A stretch of DNA of 64,000 bases from Allomuricauda sp. F6463D (GCF_023015965.1 NZ_JALKAN010000002.1:186001-250000), one strand, 5' to 3'; counted from the first letter of the stretch, positions 25,986-36,142 are shown. Notes: generated by a model not told the origin, from the sequence alone. Numbers and translations: made by a program.

Positions 25986-26567
25986 TCAATCTTTCTTGTT
26001 CACCAACCCTTTTGTGAATTCGTTCAAAGCATCTACCTTTTGTTCAAAATCACCTTTCAAGGTTTTGCGGTATTTGTTTAGGTTGTTTACAAGGTCGTCT
26101 ATGTTTTCGGGAAGAACGTCCTCAAAAAATTGACGTAAACGTTTTGCAGTAGTGGGGGATTTACCATTTGTGGATATAGCAACTTTTACATTGCCCTTGG
26201 TCACGATGCCGCCCATATAAAAATCACAGAACGGTGGATTGTCCGCCACATTAACCAATATACTCCGTTCTCGACAATCATGATACACCTGCTCGTTCAC
26301 TTCAGGATTGTCAGTACAGGCCACTACTAAGTGTTTTCCTTTCAAAAACTTTTCGGCATAAACATCTTTCGTTATTTCTACATTGTGTTTTTCGCCCAGT
26401 TCCAAGGTGTCTGACAAAAACTCCGGAGCCACCATTTGTACTTGGGCATTAGGGCTCGACTTTAACAAAAATGTCAATTTTTCCAAACCTACATTGCCTC
26501 CACCAACGATGAGCACGTTCAAATTCGATACCTTTAAAAAGATGGGGTACAGTTCATTCCTCTCCAT
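25986..26567 (-). CDS. Precorrin-2 dehydrogenase / sirohydrochlorin ferrochelatase
   Basis: This 193-residue protein is of the Met8/CysG N-terminal type, which oxidises precorrin-2 with NAD and inserts iron to make siroheme for sulfite or nitrite reductase. The Rossmann motif VLIVGGGNVGLEK is at about 18-30. DNPPFCDFYMGGIV and AISTNGKSPTTAKRLRQ are family signatures. It lacks the methyltransferase half of E. coli CysG. No other siroheme or assimilation genes are in the window. Confidence 0.9.
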   Translation of the reverse strand: MERNELYPIFLKVSNLNVLIVGGGNVGLEKLTFLLKSSPNAQVQMVAPEFLSDTLELGEKHNVEITKDVYAEKFLKGKHLVVACTDNPEVNEQVYHDCRERSILVNVADNPPFCDFYMGGIVTKGNVKVAISTNGKSPTTAKRLRQFFEDVLPENIDDLVNNLNKYRKTLKGDFEQKVDALNEFTKGLVNKKD

Positions 26568-26670
26568 AGTAGATCAATTTTACTGGCCATACATTTGTTT
26601 GCCATGCTAAAGATAACCACTATTTCTGGCCGCAGAATTTTTCTTTAACCGAAGAGGCTCCTTTCAACCT

Positions 26671-27612
26671 TTAAAATGTGGGTGCTTCTTTCTGTTTTGT
26701 AGATGATTTGAACTCGTACCGAACAAACAGCTCATGTGAGCCACCCGTATAGCCTGCCAAGTTGGATGTAGTAAGATCATAAGCGTAGCCTGCACTAAAA
26801 TTCGGATTGATCTGCATTCCCAACAAGGTAGAGAAAGAATCATCCCAGCGGTAAGCCAGCCCAAAAGTGAAGGTTTCCTTGAGCATTGCATTTACCGAAA
26901 CATCGGCAATCATTGGGGCACCTGGCACCCATTTCACAAAGAAAGCGGGCTTTAACTTTACATCAGGAGTCAAATCCACCACCTTCCCACCTATAAAATA
27001 GTAATGTAACCGTTCTGCGGCTATTTCTTGTTCCTCGCCATCGTAATGCTTTTGCGAAAAGAAATTGGGTATGGCAAAACCAAGGTATCCCTTGCCAGAA
27101 TCATAATACAATCCTGCTCCAAGGGTTGGAAAAAACTTGCTTTTAATATTGTTTTGAAAGGCCACATCTGCATCTTCGGTAAGTCCTTTGGAAAAATCCA
27201 CATCAAAAATGCGACCGCCCAATTTCATCCCGAAGGAAAGTTTGTTATTGGCACTGTCCAATTGAATCGTGTAGGAGACATTTCCGTCCACTGCTATTTC
27301 GGAAGAAGGTCCCAAGGCATCCCGGGAAATAATCCCTCCTACCCCAAGATTATTCTCCAAAGGTGAATCCACCGCCAATACTTGAGTATTTGGAGCTCCA
27401 TTAACCCCAACCCATTGGGAACGATGCAACAATAAAGCCGTCAAATGCCCATTATTTCCCGCATAGGCCGGGTTTACACTCATGGTATTGTACATGTATT
27501 GGGTGAATTGAGGGTCTTGCTGTGCATACATAGAAACCGAGCACAGGACCAACAGCAACAAATAAATTTGCCTATATCCCTTTGTTATATGTTTTGTAAA
27601 AACAATCCCCAT
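26671..27612 (-). CDS. PorP/SprF family outer-membrane protein
   Basis: This 313-residue protein has a signal peptide (ending SVSMYAQ) followed by the textbook PorP/SprF opening QDPQFTQYMYNTMSVNPAYAGNNG, then outer-membrane strands (SQWVGVNGAPNTQ, FVRYEFK at the end). It follows the DUF11 cargo gene by 2 bases, so it is probably the export partner of that protein. The frame extends to 27636, but the ATG at 27612 avoids overlapping the cargo gene and gives a good signal peptide. Confidence 0.92.
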   Translation of the reverse strand: MGIVFTKHITKGYRQIYLLLLVLCSVSMYAQQDPQFTQYMYNTMSVNPAYAGNNGHLTALLLHRSQWVGVNGAPNTQVLAVDSPLENNLGVGGIISRDALGPSSEIAVDGNVSYTIQLDSANNKLSFGMKLGGRIFDVDFSKGLTEDADVAFQNNIKSKFFPTLGAGLYYDSGKGYLGFAIPNFFSQKHYDGEEQEIAAERLHYYFIGGKVVDLTPDVKLKPAFFVKWVPGAPMIADVSVNAMLKETFTFGLAYRWDDSFSTLLGMQINPNFSAGYAYDLTTSNLAGYTGGSHELFVRYEFKSSTKQKEAPTF

Positions 27613-27614
27613 AT

Positions 27615-30600
27615 TTATCTGTTTATATACAACCAATCTGTTCGTGGTTCGGACCCATCACCCAAATCCAATACGTAATAATAAGTGCCCACTGGCAATT
27701 GGTCCTCTGGCTGAACTATGGCGCGCCCATTAGGTGTACCATCCCAATCATTTTTATACGATCTTGTTTGAAAAACAATATTTCCCCATCGGTTATACAC
27801 TTGGAGGGAATTGTTCGGATACCTCGAAATACAATCAATCTTAAAATAGTCGTTGACACCGTCCCCGTTCGGTGAAAATTCGTTGTAGACCACCAAGCAA
27901 CTTGGATCCACAAAAGCTTCGGCCAAATTATTGGTCTCATCAACGTCCCATTGGTCCACGTAGGCCAAACTGACCCTGTTCACGTAGTCCTCAATATCCA
28001 AAACCTTTACGGTGAGCAACAATGTTGCAGTTTCGGAAACGGATAAGGATTCCACCTCCCAAAAAAACGCTTCTGGGTCAAATGTACCTACGGTTGTTTC
28101 CGAACTAATCAATTGATAGCCCAACGGCAATTCTTCCTGTATACCAATATGAGTCGCATTGTCCACACCTTGATTGGTAACAGTTATCTCAAAAACAACC
28201 TCATCCCCAATGTTCGGCATAGCGTTGTCCACACTTTTTGTGATCGCGATATCAGTAATTTGAGGCACCACAAAAGCCATTGCCTCATCGTCATCCACCA
28301 TACCATCGGTAAAATCATCTTCTTCAAGTCCCATTGATGGGTCACTATCAGGATCGGGATACAAACTTGCCGAAATAAACGCTTCGTTCAAATATTCATC
28401 TTGTGTTCCTGTTGGTGGATTGACCATGGCCAAAATTTCCAAACTTTCGGAATCCTGGTCCAAAATAGTTCTGTTCACACTCCATATTCCTGTTGATACA
28501 TCGTAGACCCCAGCAGTTGACGTATGTGATTGATAAGTATAACCCGATGATAAAACATCGGTGACCTCAACATTTTTGGCATCGGATGGCCCATTATTGG
28601 TCACGTTTATCACAAACCGAACCACATCCCCAACATTGGGATGGCCATTGTCGACCGTTTTGGAAAGTGACAGATCATTTAGTCCACCGGGAACTGGAAT
28701 TACTGTTGCTTGATCATCCTCGGAACCTAGGTTATTGTTTGGACTGGAATCTGGGTCATAGGTATCCAACGTAATTAGTTCTGCCGTGTTCTTGTATTCA
28801 CCGCTTGAAAGCACAATCGCCCTGACATTCAAAGTTTCGGTTGAACCATCGGCAATAGCAGACAAATCCCATGAACCTGCAATTTCATCATAGATTCCAG
28901 ATGATGTAGTAGCCGAGACAAATTGGTAGCCGTTCTGCAATTTATCCTCGATAACCAATCCCGTAGCATCATTGGGACCATCATTGGTTACTTGAACCGT
29001 AAAAACAACTTCATCCCCTACCTCTGGATTTAAATCGTTGACTGTTTTGGTTGCTGAAATATCAGTTACTTGTCTTGGGGTGATCGATTGTTCGTCTTGA
29101 TCATCTTCTGATAGTATATTATTGTTTGGCGTGGAATCGACATCAAAAAAAGTAGCACCTAATACTTCTGAAGTGGTTGTGTAATTCCCCGTAGGGTTCA
29201 CCTCTGCCAATATGTTCAACTCTATCTGTGATTCCAAAGCGATATTGCCCACGTTCCAGAACCCATTAGATGGATTGAACAGTCCACTTGAATCATCCGA
29301 AACATAGGAAAAGCCATCAGGCAATATAGTTTCAATTCCAACACCGATCGCATCACTTGGCCCTTCGTTGGTCAACGTAATGGTAAAGGTGACCTGCGTA
29401 CCAACGTCTGGAAACTCATTGTCAACATTCACCTGCAAATTCAAATCTGCGGATGGAACAGGAGTTGTTCCTGCGCTATCTTGGTCATTTTCAAAAACAT
29501 TGTTGTTGTTTGGGATTGAATTGGGATCGTATTGATCGGAAACAAATACTTCGGTAACATTAAAATAATCCCCGGTATTGTTTACCATAGCCACAATGGA
29601 CAAAGTTTCTGTACTACTATCAACTAAATCACCATTGAGCACCCACATTCCTGTGGTTTCATTATAAATTCCCGCTGTGGCTCCATGGGAAACATAGGTA
29701 TATCCATCAGGTAACAGGTCCATTACTTCTACCCCTGATGCATCACTCGGCCCCAGATTGGTAATATTTATGGTAAAAATCACTTCTTCGCCCACATAAG
29801 GACTAAGTATATTCACAGATTTGCGCAATAGAAGGTCTGCAACCGGAATCACAATAGGTTCAACGGTCTGTTGATCGTCTTCTAATTCGTTGTTGTTGTT
29901 TGGACTGGAATCCACATCGGTTTCAGCAACATTGGTCAGCTCTGCTGTATTTATGTAATTCCCTGTTGAGAGCACTTCTACTGTAACCTCCAAGGTTTCG
30001 GAATCACCACTGGCAAGGTTGCCCACAACCCACGACCCATTTGTTGCATTATAGGTTCCTACTGAGGGTATAGCATTGCTAAGTTGATACCCTGATGCCA
30101 AAACATCGGTAACCACCACATTGGTAGCATCACTTGGGCCATCATTTTGAACTGTAATTGTAAAAACTATTTCCTCTCCCACTTCGGAAATCAGCTCATC
30201 AACGGTTTTGGTCACTGCAATATCCACCAAAGGTTCCGGGATAATGGAAACACTATCTTGATCATCTTCACTGATTATATCGTTGTTTGGGGTCGAATCA
30301 ATATCCGTTTGATCATGGCCAGTGATCTCTGCTGTGTTATTGTAATCTCCGGAAGCGTTTACGGTGGCAACTATGCTAAGACTAGTGGAACTTCCACTTG
30401 CCAACGGCCCCAAGTTCCAAATTCCGGTGAGTTCATTATAGGCCGTTCCACCGTTGTCCGACACGTAAGTATAGCCCGAAGACAACAGGTCCGTTACTTC
30501 CACAGAAGTGGCTTCGCTTGGACCATCGTTAGTAACAGTAAGCGTAAAACTGACATTATCGTTCACCAATGGGGATGTTTTATCAACTGTTTTTGTAAGA

Positions 30601-31760
30601 GATAGGTCGATAAGTGGCTCCGGGGCCACGATAACATCACCTTGATCATCTTCTGAAGAAACGCCATTAGCTGGAGTTGAATCAATATCGTATGCATCCG
30701 AGGCTATTATCTGAGAAGTATTGGTGTGATTACCAGTTTCATTTACCAAAACATCAATGGTAAGTGTCTCCGTATCACCATTCACCAAGGTTCCCACCTT
30801 CCAAAAGCCGTTTGTAGGATTGTATGTGCCGGTTGTTGCGGCGTATGAAACAAAATTGAACCCAGACAACAACTGGTCAACGACCCTAACATTGGTGGCA
30901 TCGTGGGGACCATCGTTGGTAATGGACACCTCAAAACTTATCTGTTCACCTACGTAAGGGGACAAATCGCCTCCAACAACCGTTTTGACCAACGATAGGT
31001 CGGCCTGTAACGGAGCAGCGGTAAGGTTGTCCTCATCATCTTCACTTTGGTCTCCGTCATCATTGTTGGGCGTACTGTCAACATCCAATTGATCTGTAAA
31101 AACTACCTCGGTAATATGGGTGAATTCACCAATGGTACCGGTTGGGGTGGAAACTATCGCATCAAAACTCAATGAAGCCGTATTTGACCCCACAGGAACA
31201 TTGATTCCGGTCCAAGTTATCTTATCTGTAATAAAGCTAAAAGTACCTCCATTGTCAATTGCAGTAATACCTGTAAAACCAGAGGGAACCAAATTTTCAA
31301 TGGCCACCCCTGTGGCATCCACATCACCTAAATTGCTAAGGTTGATGGTAAAAGTGACAACATCACCAATATTTGGCAATGAATTACTGGCCACCAATTC
31401 CAATTCCAGGTCAACACCTTCAATGGTAATTCCGGTAGTATCCGAAGCTGTATCGCATGTGCTATCCGAAACCGACCATTCAAAAATATAAGTTCCGAGT
31501 TCAATGTTGAATATTTGGGTATTGGGATTGTTCGTATCATCAAAAGTCACCAATGTTGGGCCTGATAGTTGCACCCAAGTTCCAATTCCAACTGGCGGAG
31601 TATCTGCGTTTAAAAATACTGAGTCGGTCTGGTCAAAAGATTGATCTAAGCCTGCATTGACCACGCAGGATTGTGAGTGCAACAATCCAAATGAAGTGAA
31701 CACAAAAAAAACTACCAATAAAAAACTCCTTGAAACTAGGGAGGATTGGGGTTTGTTCAT
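27615..31760 (-). CDS. Giant surface protein with nine DUF11 repeats and T9SS type-B sorting domain
   Basis: This is a secreted protein of 1381 residues. A signal peptide (ending LLHSQS) is followed by a short PKD-like segment, then nine DUF11 domains of about 125 residues. Each opens like DLSLTKTVD...VGDEVVFTITVTNDGPSDATNV and most close with a linker of the form D-x-D-S-x-P-N-N...E-D-D-Q. Those linkers are rich in Asp and could bind calcium. The C-terminus is the gliding-associated type-B sorting domain (FSPNGDGVNDYF, YNRWGNIVF). It probably forms a long surface fibre or adhesin. The partner PorP gene follows. Confidence 0.9.
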   Translation of the reverse strand: MNKPQSSLVSRSFLLVVFFVFTSFGLLHSQSCVVNAGLDQSFDQTDSVFLNADTPPVGIGTWVQLSGPTLVTFDDTNNPNTQIFNIELGTYIFEWSVSDSTCDTASDTTGITIEGVDLELELVASNSLPNIGDVVTFTINLSNLGDVDATGVAIENLVPSGFTGITAIDNGGTFSFITDKITWTGINVPVGSNTASLSFDAIVSTPTGTIGEFTHITEVVFTDQLDVDSTPNNDDGDQSEDDEDNLTAAPLQADLSLVKTVVGGDLSPYVGEQISFEVSITNDGPHDATNVRVVDQLLSGFNFVSYAATTGTYNPTNGFWKVGTLVNGDTETLTIDVLVNETGNHTNTSQIIASDAYDIDSTPANGVSSEDDQGDVIVAPEPLIDLSLTKTVDKTSPLVNDNVSFTLTVTNDGPSEATSVEVTDLLSSGYTYVSDNGGTAYNELTGIWNLGPLASGSSTSLSIVATVNASGDYNNTAEITGHDQTDIDSTPNNDIISEDDQDSVSIIPEPLVDIAVTKTVDELISEVGEEIVFTITVQNDGPSDATNVVVTDVLASGYQLSNAIPSVGTYNATNGSWVVGNLASGDSETLEVTVEVLSTGNYINTAELTNVAETDVDSSPNNNNELEDDQQTVEPIVIPVADLLLRKSVNILSPYVGEEVIFTINITNLGPSDASGVEVMDLLPDGYTYVSHGATAGIYNETTGMWVLNGDLVDSSTETLSIVAMVNNTGDYFNVTEVFVSDQYDPNSIPNNNNVFENDQDSAGTTPVPSADLNLQVNVDNEFPDVGTQVTFTITLTNEGPSDAIGVGIETILPDGFSYVSDDSSGLFNPSNGFWNVGNIALESQIELNILAEVNPTGNYTTTSEVLGATFFDVDSTPNNNILSEDDQDEQSITPRQVTDISATKTVNDLNPEVGDEVVFTVQVTNDGPNDATGLVIEDKLQNGYQFVSATTSSGIYDEIAGSWDLSAIADGSTETLNVRAIVLSSGEYKNTAELITLDTYDPDSSPNNNLGSEDDQATVIPVPGGLNDLSLSKTVDNGHPNVGDVVRFVINVTNNGPSDAKNVEVTDVLSSGYTYQSHTSTAGVYDVSTGIWSVNRTILDQDSESLEILAMVNPPTGTQDEYLNEAFISASLYPDPDSDPSMGLEEDDFTDGMVDDDEAMAFVVPQITDIAITKSVDNAMPNIGDEVVFEITVTNQGVDNATHIGIQEELPLGYQLISSETTVGTFDPEAFFWEVESLSVSETATLLLTVKVLDIEDYVNRVSLAYVDQWDVDETNNLAEAFVDPSCLVVYNEFSPNGDGVNDYFKIDCISRYPNNSLQVYNRWGNIVFQTRSYKNDWDGTPNGRAIVQPEDQLPVGTYYYVLDLGDGSEPRTDWLYINR

Positions 31761-31801
31761 AGTTTAGTTGATGAGGTTCCTCTTACGTGGTAAGACGTAA
31801 C

Positions 31802-31809
31802 CAAACTTA
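31802..31809 (-). promoter_or_regulatory. Promoter -7 element for the DUF11 cargo operon
   Basis: The minus strand reads TAAGTTTG, an exact TAnnTTTG match 41 bases before the start. No TTG is seen at -33. The direct repeat of the LytTR-type promoters is not found here. Confidence 0.55.
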
Positions 31810-31950
31810 TTAAGAACGGGATAAAAATTGGAAGTTATGTTGTAGGGCAAGTTGGTTTTGTTGTGAAACCACAGAAAATAGATGAAAGAAAAATCTTATA
31901 ATAATAGCTATTTCAGATTTAAAAACTCCATTATTTTTAAAACAGTCCAC

Positions 31951-31980
31951 AAAAAAGGCCGGTATGTAAAACTACCGGCC
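31951..31980 (-). terminator. Terminator after the 75-residue protein gene
   Basis: On the minus strand GGCCGGTA pairs with TACCGGCC around an 8-base loop and is followed by TTTTTT. Confidence 0.88.
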
Positions 31981-32006
31981 AATATTATATTTTAATCCTC
32001 TAGCCT

Positions 32007-32234
32007 TTATTGGGCATCATCCTCCCAATAATTGCCCCGCTCTGGACGGGCATTTTTAGCAAGTGGTCCAGTGAGTTTTTTACGAGTTCTATACACTATT
32101 GGTGTGGTTTCATATTCACCCTCCCAAACTTTCTTGTTTTTGGCCATGGGACCAGTCTCAATATTTTGTTGGCCATGTACAAAACCAAATCCAAGAAACA
32201 TCATTATAATTACAGAATAAGCATTTTTAACCAT
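32007..32234 (-). CDS. Small secreted protein with two TGPxAKN repeats
   Basis: This 75-residue protein has a clear signal peptide (ending FVHGQQ). The mature part, about 50 residues, holds two related units beginning TGPMAKNKKVWEGEY and TGPLAKNARPERGNY. I do not know the family. It has its own terminator and lies upstream of the DUF11 cargo gene on the same strand, separated by about 250 bases that include a promoter. Its role is unknown; the repeat suggests a binding or structural peptide outside the cytoplasm. Confidence 0.65.
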   Translation of the reverse strand: MVKNAYSVIIMMFLGFGFVHGQQNIETGPMAKNKKVWEGEYETTPIVYRTRKKLTGPLAKNARPERGNYWEDDAQ

Positions 32235-32334
32235 ATATTTTTGTTTTTCTTTCGATACAATGTCGATATTATAAGAATATCATAAAAATACTCCGTTATA
32301 ATTCTTTGTTAAATCATCCAGGTATTTTTTAACT

Positions 32335-32363
32335 TTGATTAACATATCTTTTTAATAAGTTTG
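32335..32363 (+). promoter_or_regulatory. Promoter of the small Cys/His protein and TonB receptor locus
   Basis: TTG (32335-32337) and TAAGTTTG (32356-32363) are separated by 18 bases. The predicted start falls just before the ATG at 32371, so the leader is very short or absent. Confidence 0.65.
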
Positions 32364-32370
32364 CATCTTA

Positions 32371-32676
32371 ATGAAACAAATTCGTCACAAAAGGAGCCTT
32401 TCTTGCTTGTTTCTTGTCTTTTTCTTGGCAACGAAGCTTATTGGCTTGCATTCGCTTACCCATACTGACGACAACGATTACCGTGATCATTGTGAAATAT
32501 GTCACAATATTGCATCTGAAAGCCATACGCCAGGAATTACCAATGATTCCATAGAGCCAATAATAGAAAACAACACAATTGCCTTACAAAAGGAATTTGG
32601 CGCTGAATATAATTTTCAGGCATCCGGAACACTTTCCGTTAGTCACCTCTTTTGTCGGCCACCCCCTGTAGTATAA
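32371..32676 (+). CDS. Small membrane/secreted protein with Cys and His motif
   Basis: This 101-residue protein has a hydrophobic signal or anchor at about 10-26. It is followed by a His- and Asp-rich stretch HSLTHTDDNDYRDHCEICHN in which C-x2-C-H and several His could bind metal. The family is unknown to me, but similar short proteins precede TonB receptors in metal-uptake loci. The one at 46748 is comparable in position. A TonB receptor follows after about 215 bases in which I see nothing else. Confidence 0.6.
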   Translation: MKQIRHKRSLSCLFLVFFLATKLIGLHSLTHTDDNDYRDHCEICHNIASESHTPGITNDSIEPIIENNTIALQKEFGAEYNFQASGTLSVSHLFCRPPPVV

Positions 32677-32891
32677 TTTATCCCTTTCATTATTTCGGTA
32701 TTTAATTTTACCCTTTCGGGCAATGGTTTTTGTTCAAAGCTCTAACATTCATTTTAATGAATTATGAGCATCAATATTGACATCTAACCAGGATACTTAT
32801 CTAATTTTTCTACCGCAATCGAATGAATAAGGCCTAACCGTAAGTGCTTCTTACCAAAGAAGCGAATAAAGAATTTTCCAGTTTTTACAAT

Positions 32892-35261
32892 ATGATCAAA
32901 AAAATGTTAGCTGCTTTGCTGCTCACCGGTTTGTGTACAATAACATCTGCCCAAGAATCTTATACGGTTAAAGGTTTAATCGTTGATATATCCACGGAAA
33001 ACCCAATTATAGGGGCCAATATTGTTGGCAACAATATACATGCGATTTCTTCTCTAAATGGTGAGTTCGTGCTAACAAATGTGCCCAAAGGAACACACTC
33101 TCTTGAAATTTCACACATTGGTTATATGAAGGAAAAATTTACCATAGCGGTTAATCAAAACATTGACAATGTAACCATCAGATTAAAAGAAGCAGTTACC
33201 AATTTGGAAGAAGTTGAACTGTTGGGAAAGAGCGAAAAAAGGAAAGCCCAAGAGCTTTCCACGATTTCGATAGGGGTATCCAAAGAGTTTTTAGAAAACA
33301 ACCGTGAGAACAGCCTCATGCAAACTTTACGGAAAATACCTGGGGTAAGCACTATATCCATTGGGTCTGGGCAATCCAAACCAGTAATTAGGGGACTGGG
33401 ATTTAATAGAGTTAGTGTAGTGCAAAACGGCATTAAGCATGAAGCTCAACAATGGGGGAATGATCATGGACTGGAAATAGACCAATATGGAATAGATAAC
33501 ATTCAAATTATAAAAGGACCCGCTTCTTTATTATATGGTTCAGATGCTATTGCTGGTGTTGTAGACATTCAGCCCCCAAAAGTACCAATGCCCAACTCAT
33601 TTGATGGCGAAGTGAACCTGTTGGGCGAGACCAATAACAATCTTCTGGGAATCTCCACTGGAATCCAAGGAAGAAAAGAAAGTTGGTTCTACCGAGGACG
33701 AATTACCTACCGTGATTATGGTGATTATAAAGTACCTACTGATAAAATTTATTACGAGGGTTACATTTTTGACCTCCATGAAAACCACCTTAGGAATACC
33801 GCGGGCATGGAAGCCGATGCCAGTTTCAGTCTGGGCTATGTTTCCGATCATATTAAATCAGAGACATTTTTTAGTAATGTAAATGCAAAAAACGGCTTTT
33901 TTGCCAACGCCCATGGCTTGGAGGTAAGGTCATCTTCGATTGATTATGACAGCTCTGACCGGGATGTAGACCTTCCTTATCATAACGTAAATCACTTTAA
34001 GATTACCAATAATACTACAATTTACAAAGGGTTACACACCATACAATTGGATTTAGGATTCCAAAACAACCAAAGAGAAGAACATTCAGAGCCTGTTCCC
34101 CATGGCTACATGCCAACACCTCCTGATAGCAAGGAAAGAGTGTTTACCAAAAACACCTATTCCCTTAATCTAAAGGACACCTATAAGCCTAATGGAAAAC
34201 ACGACATCGTCCTCGGGGTGAACACTGAATATCAGAATAACAATATTGGCGGTTGGGGCTTTTTGATTCCAGCATACGAGCGATTTGTTGCCGGCATCTT
34301 CGCCTTTGACCATTATAAGATTAATGAAAATTTACATTTACAAGGGGGCCTTAGGTACGATGTAGGGTTAATGAAGACCATGGCTTACACCGATTGGTTC
34401 CCGTCCACTGTAAGCAATGATGATGGGACCACCTCATCCGTATATTTACAACGGGCACAAAAGAGAAATCTGGATTTTGGAAACCTGAGCGCTTCCATAG
34501 GATTGAGCTACCTTAAAAAGAATACCACGTACAAAATCAATCTTGGTAAAAGCTTCAGGATGCCGTTAGCAAACGAACTTGCATCGGATGGTGTCAATTA
34601 TCACATGTATCGTTATGAACGTGGCAATATTGATTTAGATCCAGAACAATCCTATCAACTAGATTTCGATATCGATCATTCTACCGACCTCTTTGATTTT
34701 GGGGTAAGTCCTTTTTTCAACTATTTTGAAAATTACATCTATCTCAACCCCACATCAAACTATTATGAAACTTTGCAGATATACGAATACACACAAAACG
34801 AGGTCTTACGTTTTGGTGGAGAGGCGCGCATAGGTTCCAATGTAACAGATGCTTTGCGTTTGGATGCTTCTGTGGAATATGTGTATTCCAGACAAATGAG
34901 CGGCCCCAAAAAGGATTTCACTCTACCTTTTACTCCTCCTCTATCCACCTTGCTTTCGGCAAACTATCAGTTCCAGGATGTATACTTCTTACGTGCACCT
35001 AAGATTAGAGTGGATTATCGGGTAACGGCGGCTCAAAATGAAATTGTACCACCAGAAGAAAAAACAGAAGGCTATCAAGTATTCAACCTGTCCGCTATGG
35101 CCGATATAAAATTGTTCAACAATAAAAATCCATCGCAATTACGCATAAAACTTAATAATGTATTCAATACCGAATTCTACGATCATACCAGTTTTTACCG
35201 GCTCATCGAAGTTCCTGAACCTGGCAGGAACCTATCCATTTCGATGACCATTCCATTTTAA
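32892..35261 (+). CDS. TonB-dependent receptor
   Basis: This outer-membrane active transporter has 789 residues. A signal peptide (ending TITSAQ) is followed by a CarboxypepD_reg-like domain (about 22-105, KGLIVDISTENPIIGANI) and the plug (about 125-235, VIRGLGFNRVSV, IKGPASLLYGSDAIAGVV). A 22-strand barrel ends in Phe. The substrate is not shown by the sequence. The neighbours (two His-rich DUF4625 lipoproteins and a Cys/His protein) suggest a metal ion or metal complex. The ATG at 32892 is chosen over one at 32844 because it starts the signal peptide. Confidence 0.88.
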   Translation: MIKKMLAALLLTGLCTITSAQESYTVKGLIVDISTENPIIGANIVGNNIHAISSLNGEFVLTNVPKGTHSLEISHIGYMKEKFTIAVNQNIDNVTIRLKEAVTNLEEVELLGKSEKRKAQELSTISIGVSKEFLENNRENSLMQTLRKIPGVSTISIGSGQSKPVIRGLGFNRVSVVQNGIKHEAQQWGNDHGLEIDQYGIDNIQIIKGPASLLYGSDAIAGVVDIQPPKVPMPNSFDGEVNLLGETNNNLLGISTGIQGRKESWFYRGRITYRDYGDYKVPTDKIYYEGYIFDLHENHLRNTAGMEADASFSLGYVSDHIKSETFFSNVNAKNGFFANAHGLEVRSSSIDYDSSDRDVDLPYHNVNHFKITNNTTIYKGLHTIQLDLGFQNNQREEHSEPVPHGYMPTPPDSKERVFTKNTYSLNLKDTYKPNGKHDIVLGVNTEYQNNNIGGWGFLIPAYERFVAGIFAFDHYKINENLHLQGGLRYDVGLMKTMAYTDWFPSTVSNDDGTTSSVYLQRAQKRNLDFGNLSASIGLSYLKKNTTYKINLGKSFRMPLANELASDGVNYHMYRYERGNIDLDPEQSYQLDFDIDHSTDLFDFGVSPFFNYFENYIYLNPTSNYYETLQIYEYTQNEVLRFGGEARIGSNVTDALRLDASVEYVYSRQMSGPKKDFTLPFTPPLSTLLSANYQFQDVYFLRAPKIRVDYRVTAAQNEIVPPEEKTEGYQVFNLSAMADIKLFNNKNPSQLRIKLNNVFNTEFYDHTSFYRLIEVPEPGRNLSISMTIPF

Positions 35262-36083
35262 ATGAATCAAATGAAGTCTAACACCAAAAACAGAAGTAAA
35301 ATGAAATCATTTTTTAAACCATTAGCAATTATTGCATTTTTAGGAGTTGTTCTACAATCCTGTAGCAGCGACGACGACGAGGGTGCTGATGCCGTTGCCG
35401 CCCCAGTAATTTCCAATTTTGAATATGGAGAAGGTAGTGACCACTCCACAGATCAGGTAGCCTATAAAGGTTCTGACCTTCACCTTGAAGCAGAAATTAC
35501 AGCAGAGGGAGTTGTTAGCAGTATCACCTTGGACATACACGCTCATGACTTAGAACTTGGTGAAGGGGAAGTAGAGTGGGATTTAGAACAAACCTTTACA
35601 GACGCCTCTTTGCTCGTTATCAACCCAACATTCCATGAGCATATCGATATTCCATCCGATATCCCTGCAGGAGAATATCATATCACTTTGACTGTAACGG
35701 ATGAACTGGGAAACAGCACTGAGATCGAAGGTCATATAGATATTTTAGACCCCATAACAACCAGTGGTTTTGAAATGGATGAAACCGTGGTCAGAGGAAG
35801 TGATTTTCATGTGGAATTTTTAATTGATGCAGTCAATGGAATCCATGAAATTACTGTGGATGTTCATGCCCATGGTCTAGAATTAGCTGAAGGTGAAGTG
35901 GAATGGGATTCAGAGACCGTTTATTCCGAAGGATTCCACGGGCTGACCGAAGCAGAGTTCCATAAACATATAGATGTTCCAGATACTGCTCCAGCTGGAG
36001 AATACCACATTATTTTTACCATCGAGGATGAAGACGGGAATATCCATGAATTTGATGATCATATCGATGTAACAGTCTCCTAG
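35262..36083 (+). CDS. Lipoprotein with two DUF4625 domains
   Basis: This is a lipoprotein (signal ending VLQSCSSDDD) with two tandem copies of a DUF4625 beta-sandwich domain. Each contains the pair LDIHAHDLELGEGEVEWD / VDVHAHGLELAEGEVEWD followed by HxHIDIP and AGEYHI. The many aligned His and acidic residues suggest metal binding (inference). The ATG at 35262 directly follows the receptor stop. An ATG at 35301 would start the signal peptide and is the likelier true start. It probably works with the receptor at the outer membrane. Confidence 0.8.
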   Translation: MNQMKSNTKNRSKMKSFFKPLAIIAFLGVVLQSCSSDDDEGADAVAAPVISNFEYGEGSDHSTDQVAYKGSDLHLEAEITAEGVVSSITLDIHAHDLELGEGEVEWDLEQTFTDASLLVINPTFHEHIDIPSDIPAGEYHITLTVTDELGNSTEIEGHIDILDPITTSGFEMDETVVRGSDFHVEFLIDAVNGIHEITVDVHAHGLELAEGEVEWDSETVYSEGFHGLTEAEFHKHIDVPDTAPAGEYHIIFTIEDEDGNIHEFDDHIDVTVS

Positions 36084-36093
36084 TTTAAAAAAC

Positions 36094-36127
36094 AGCCACA
36101 GCGTTTTTTAAACGCTGTGGCTACTTT
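36094..36127 (+). terminator. Hairpin between the two DUF4625 genes
   Basis: AGCCACAGCGTTT pairs perfectly with AAACGCTGTGGCT around 3 bases. Only CTTTT follows, so it may attenuate rather than stop transcription into the next gene. Confidence 0.7.
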
Positions 36128-36142
36128 TAAAATAAAAATTCA

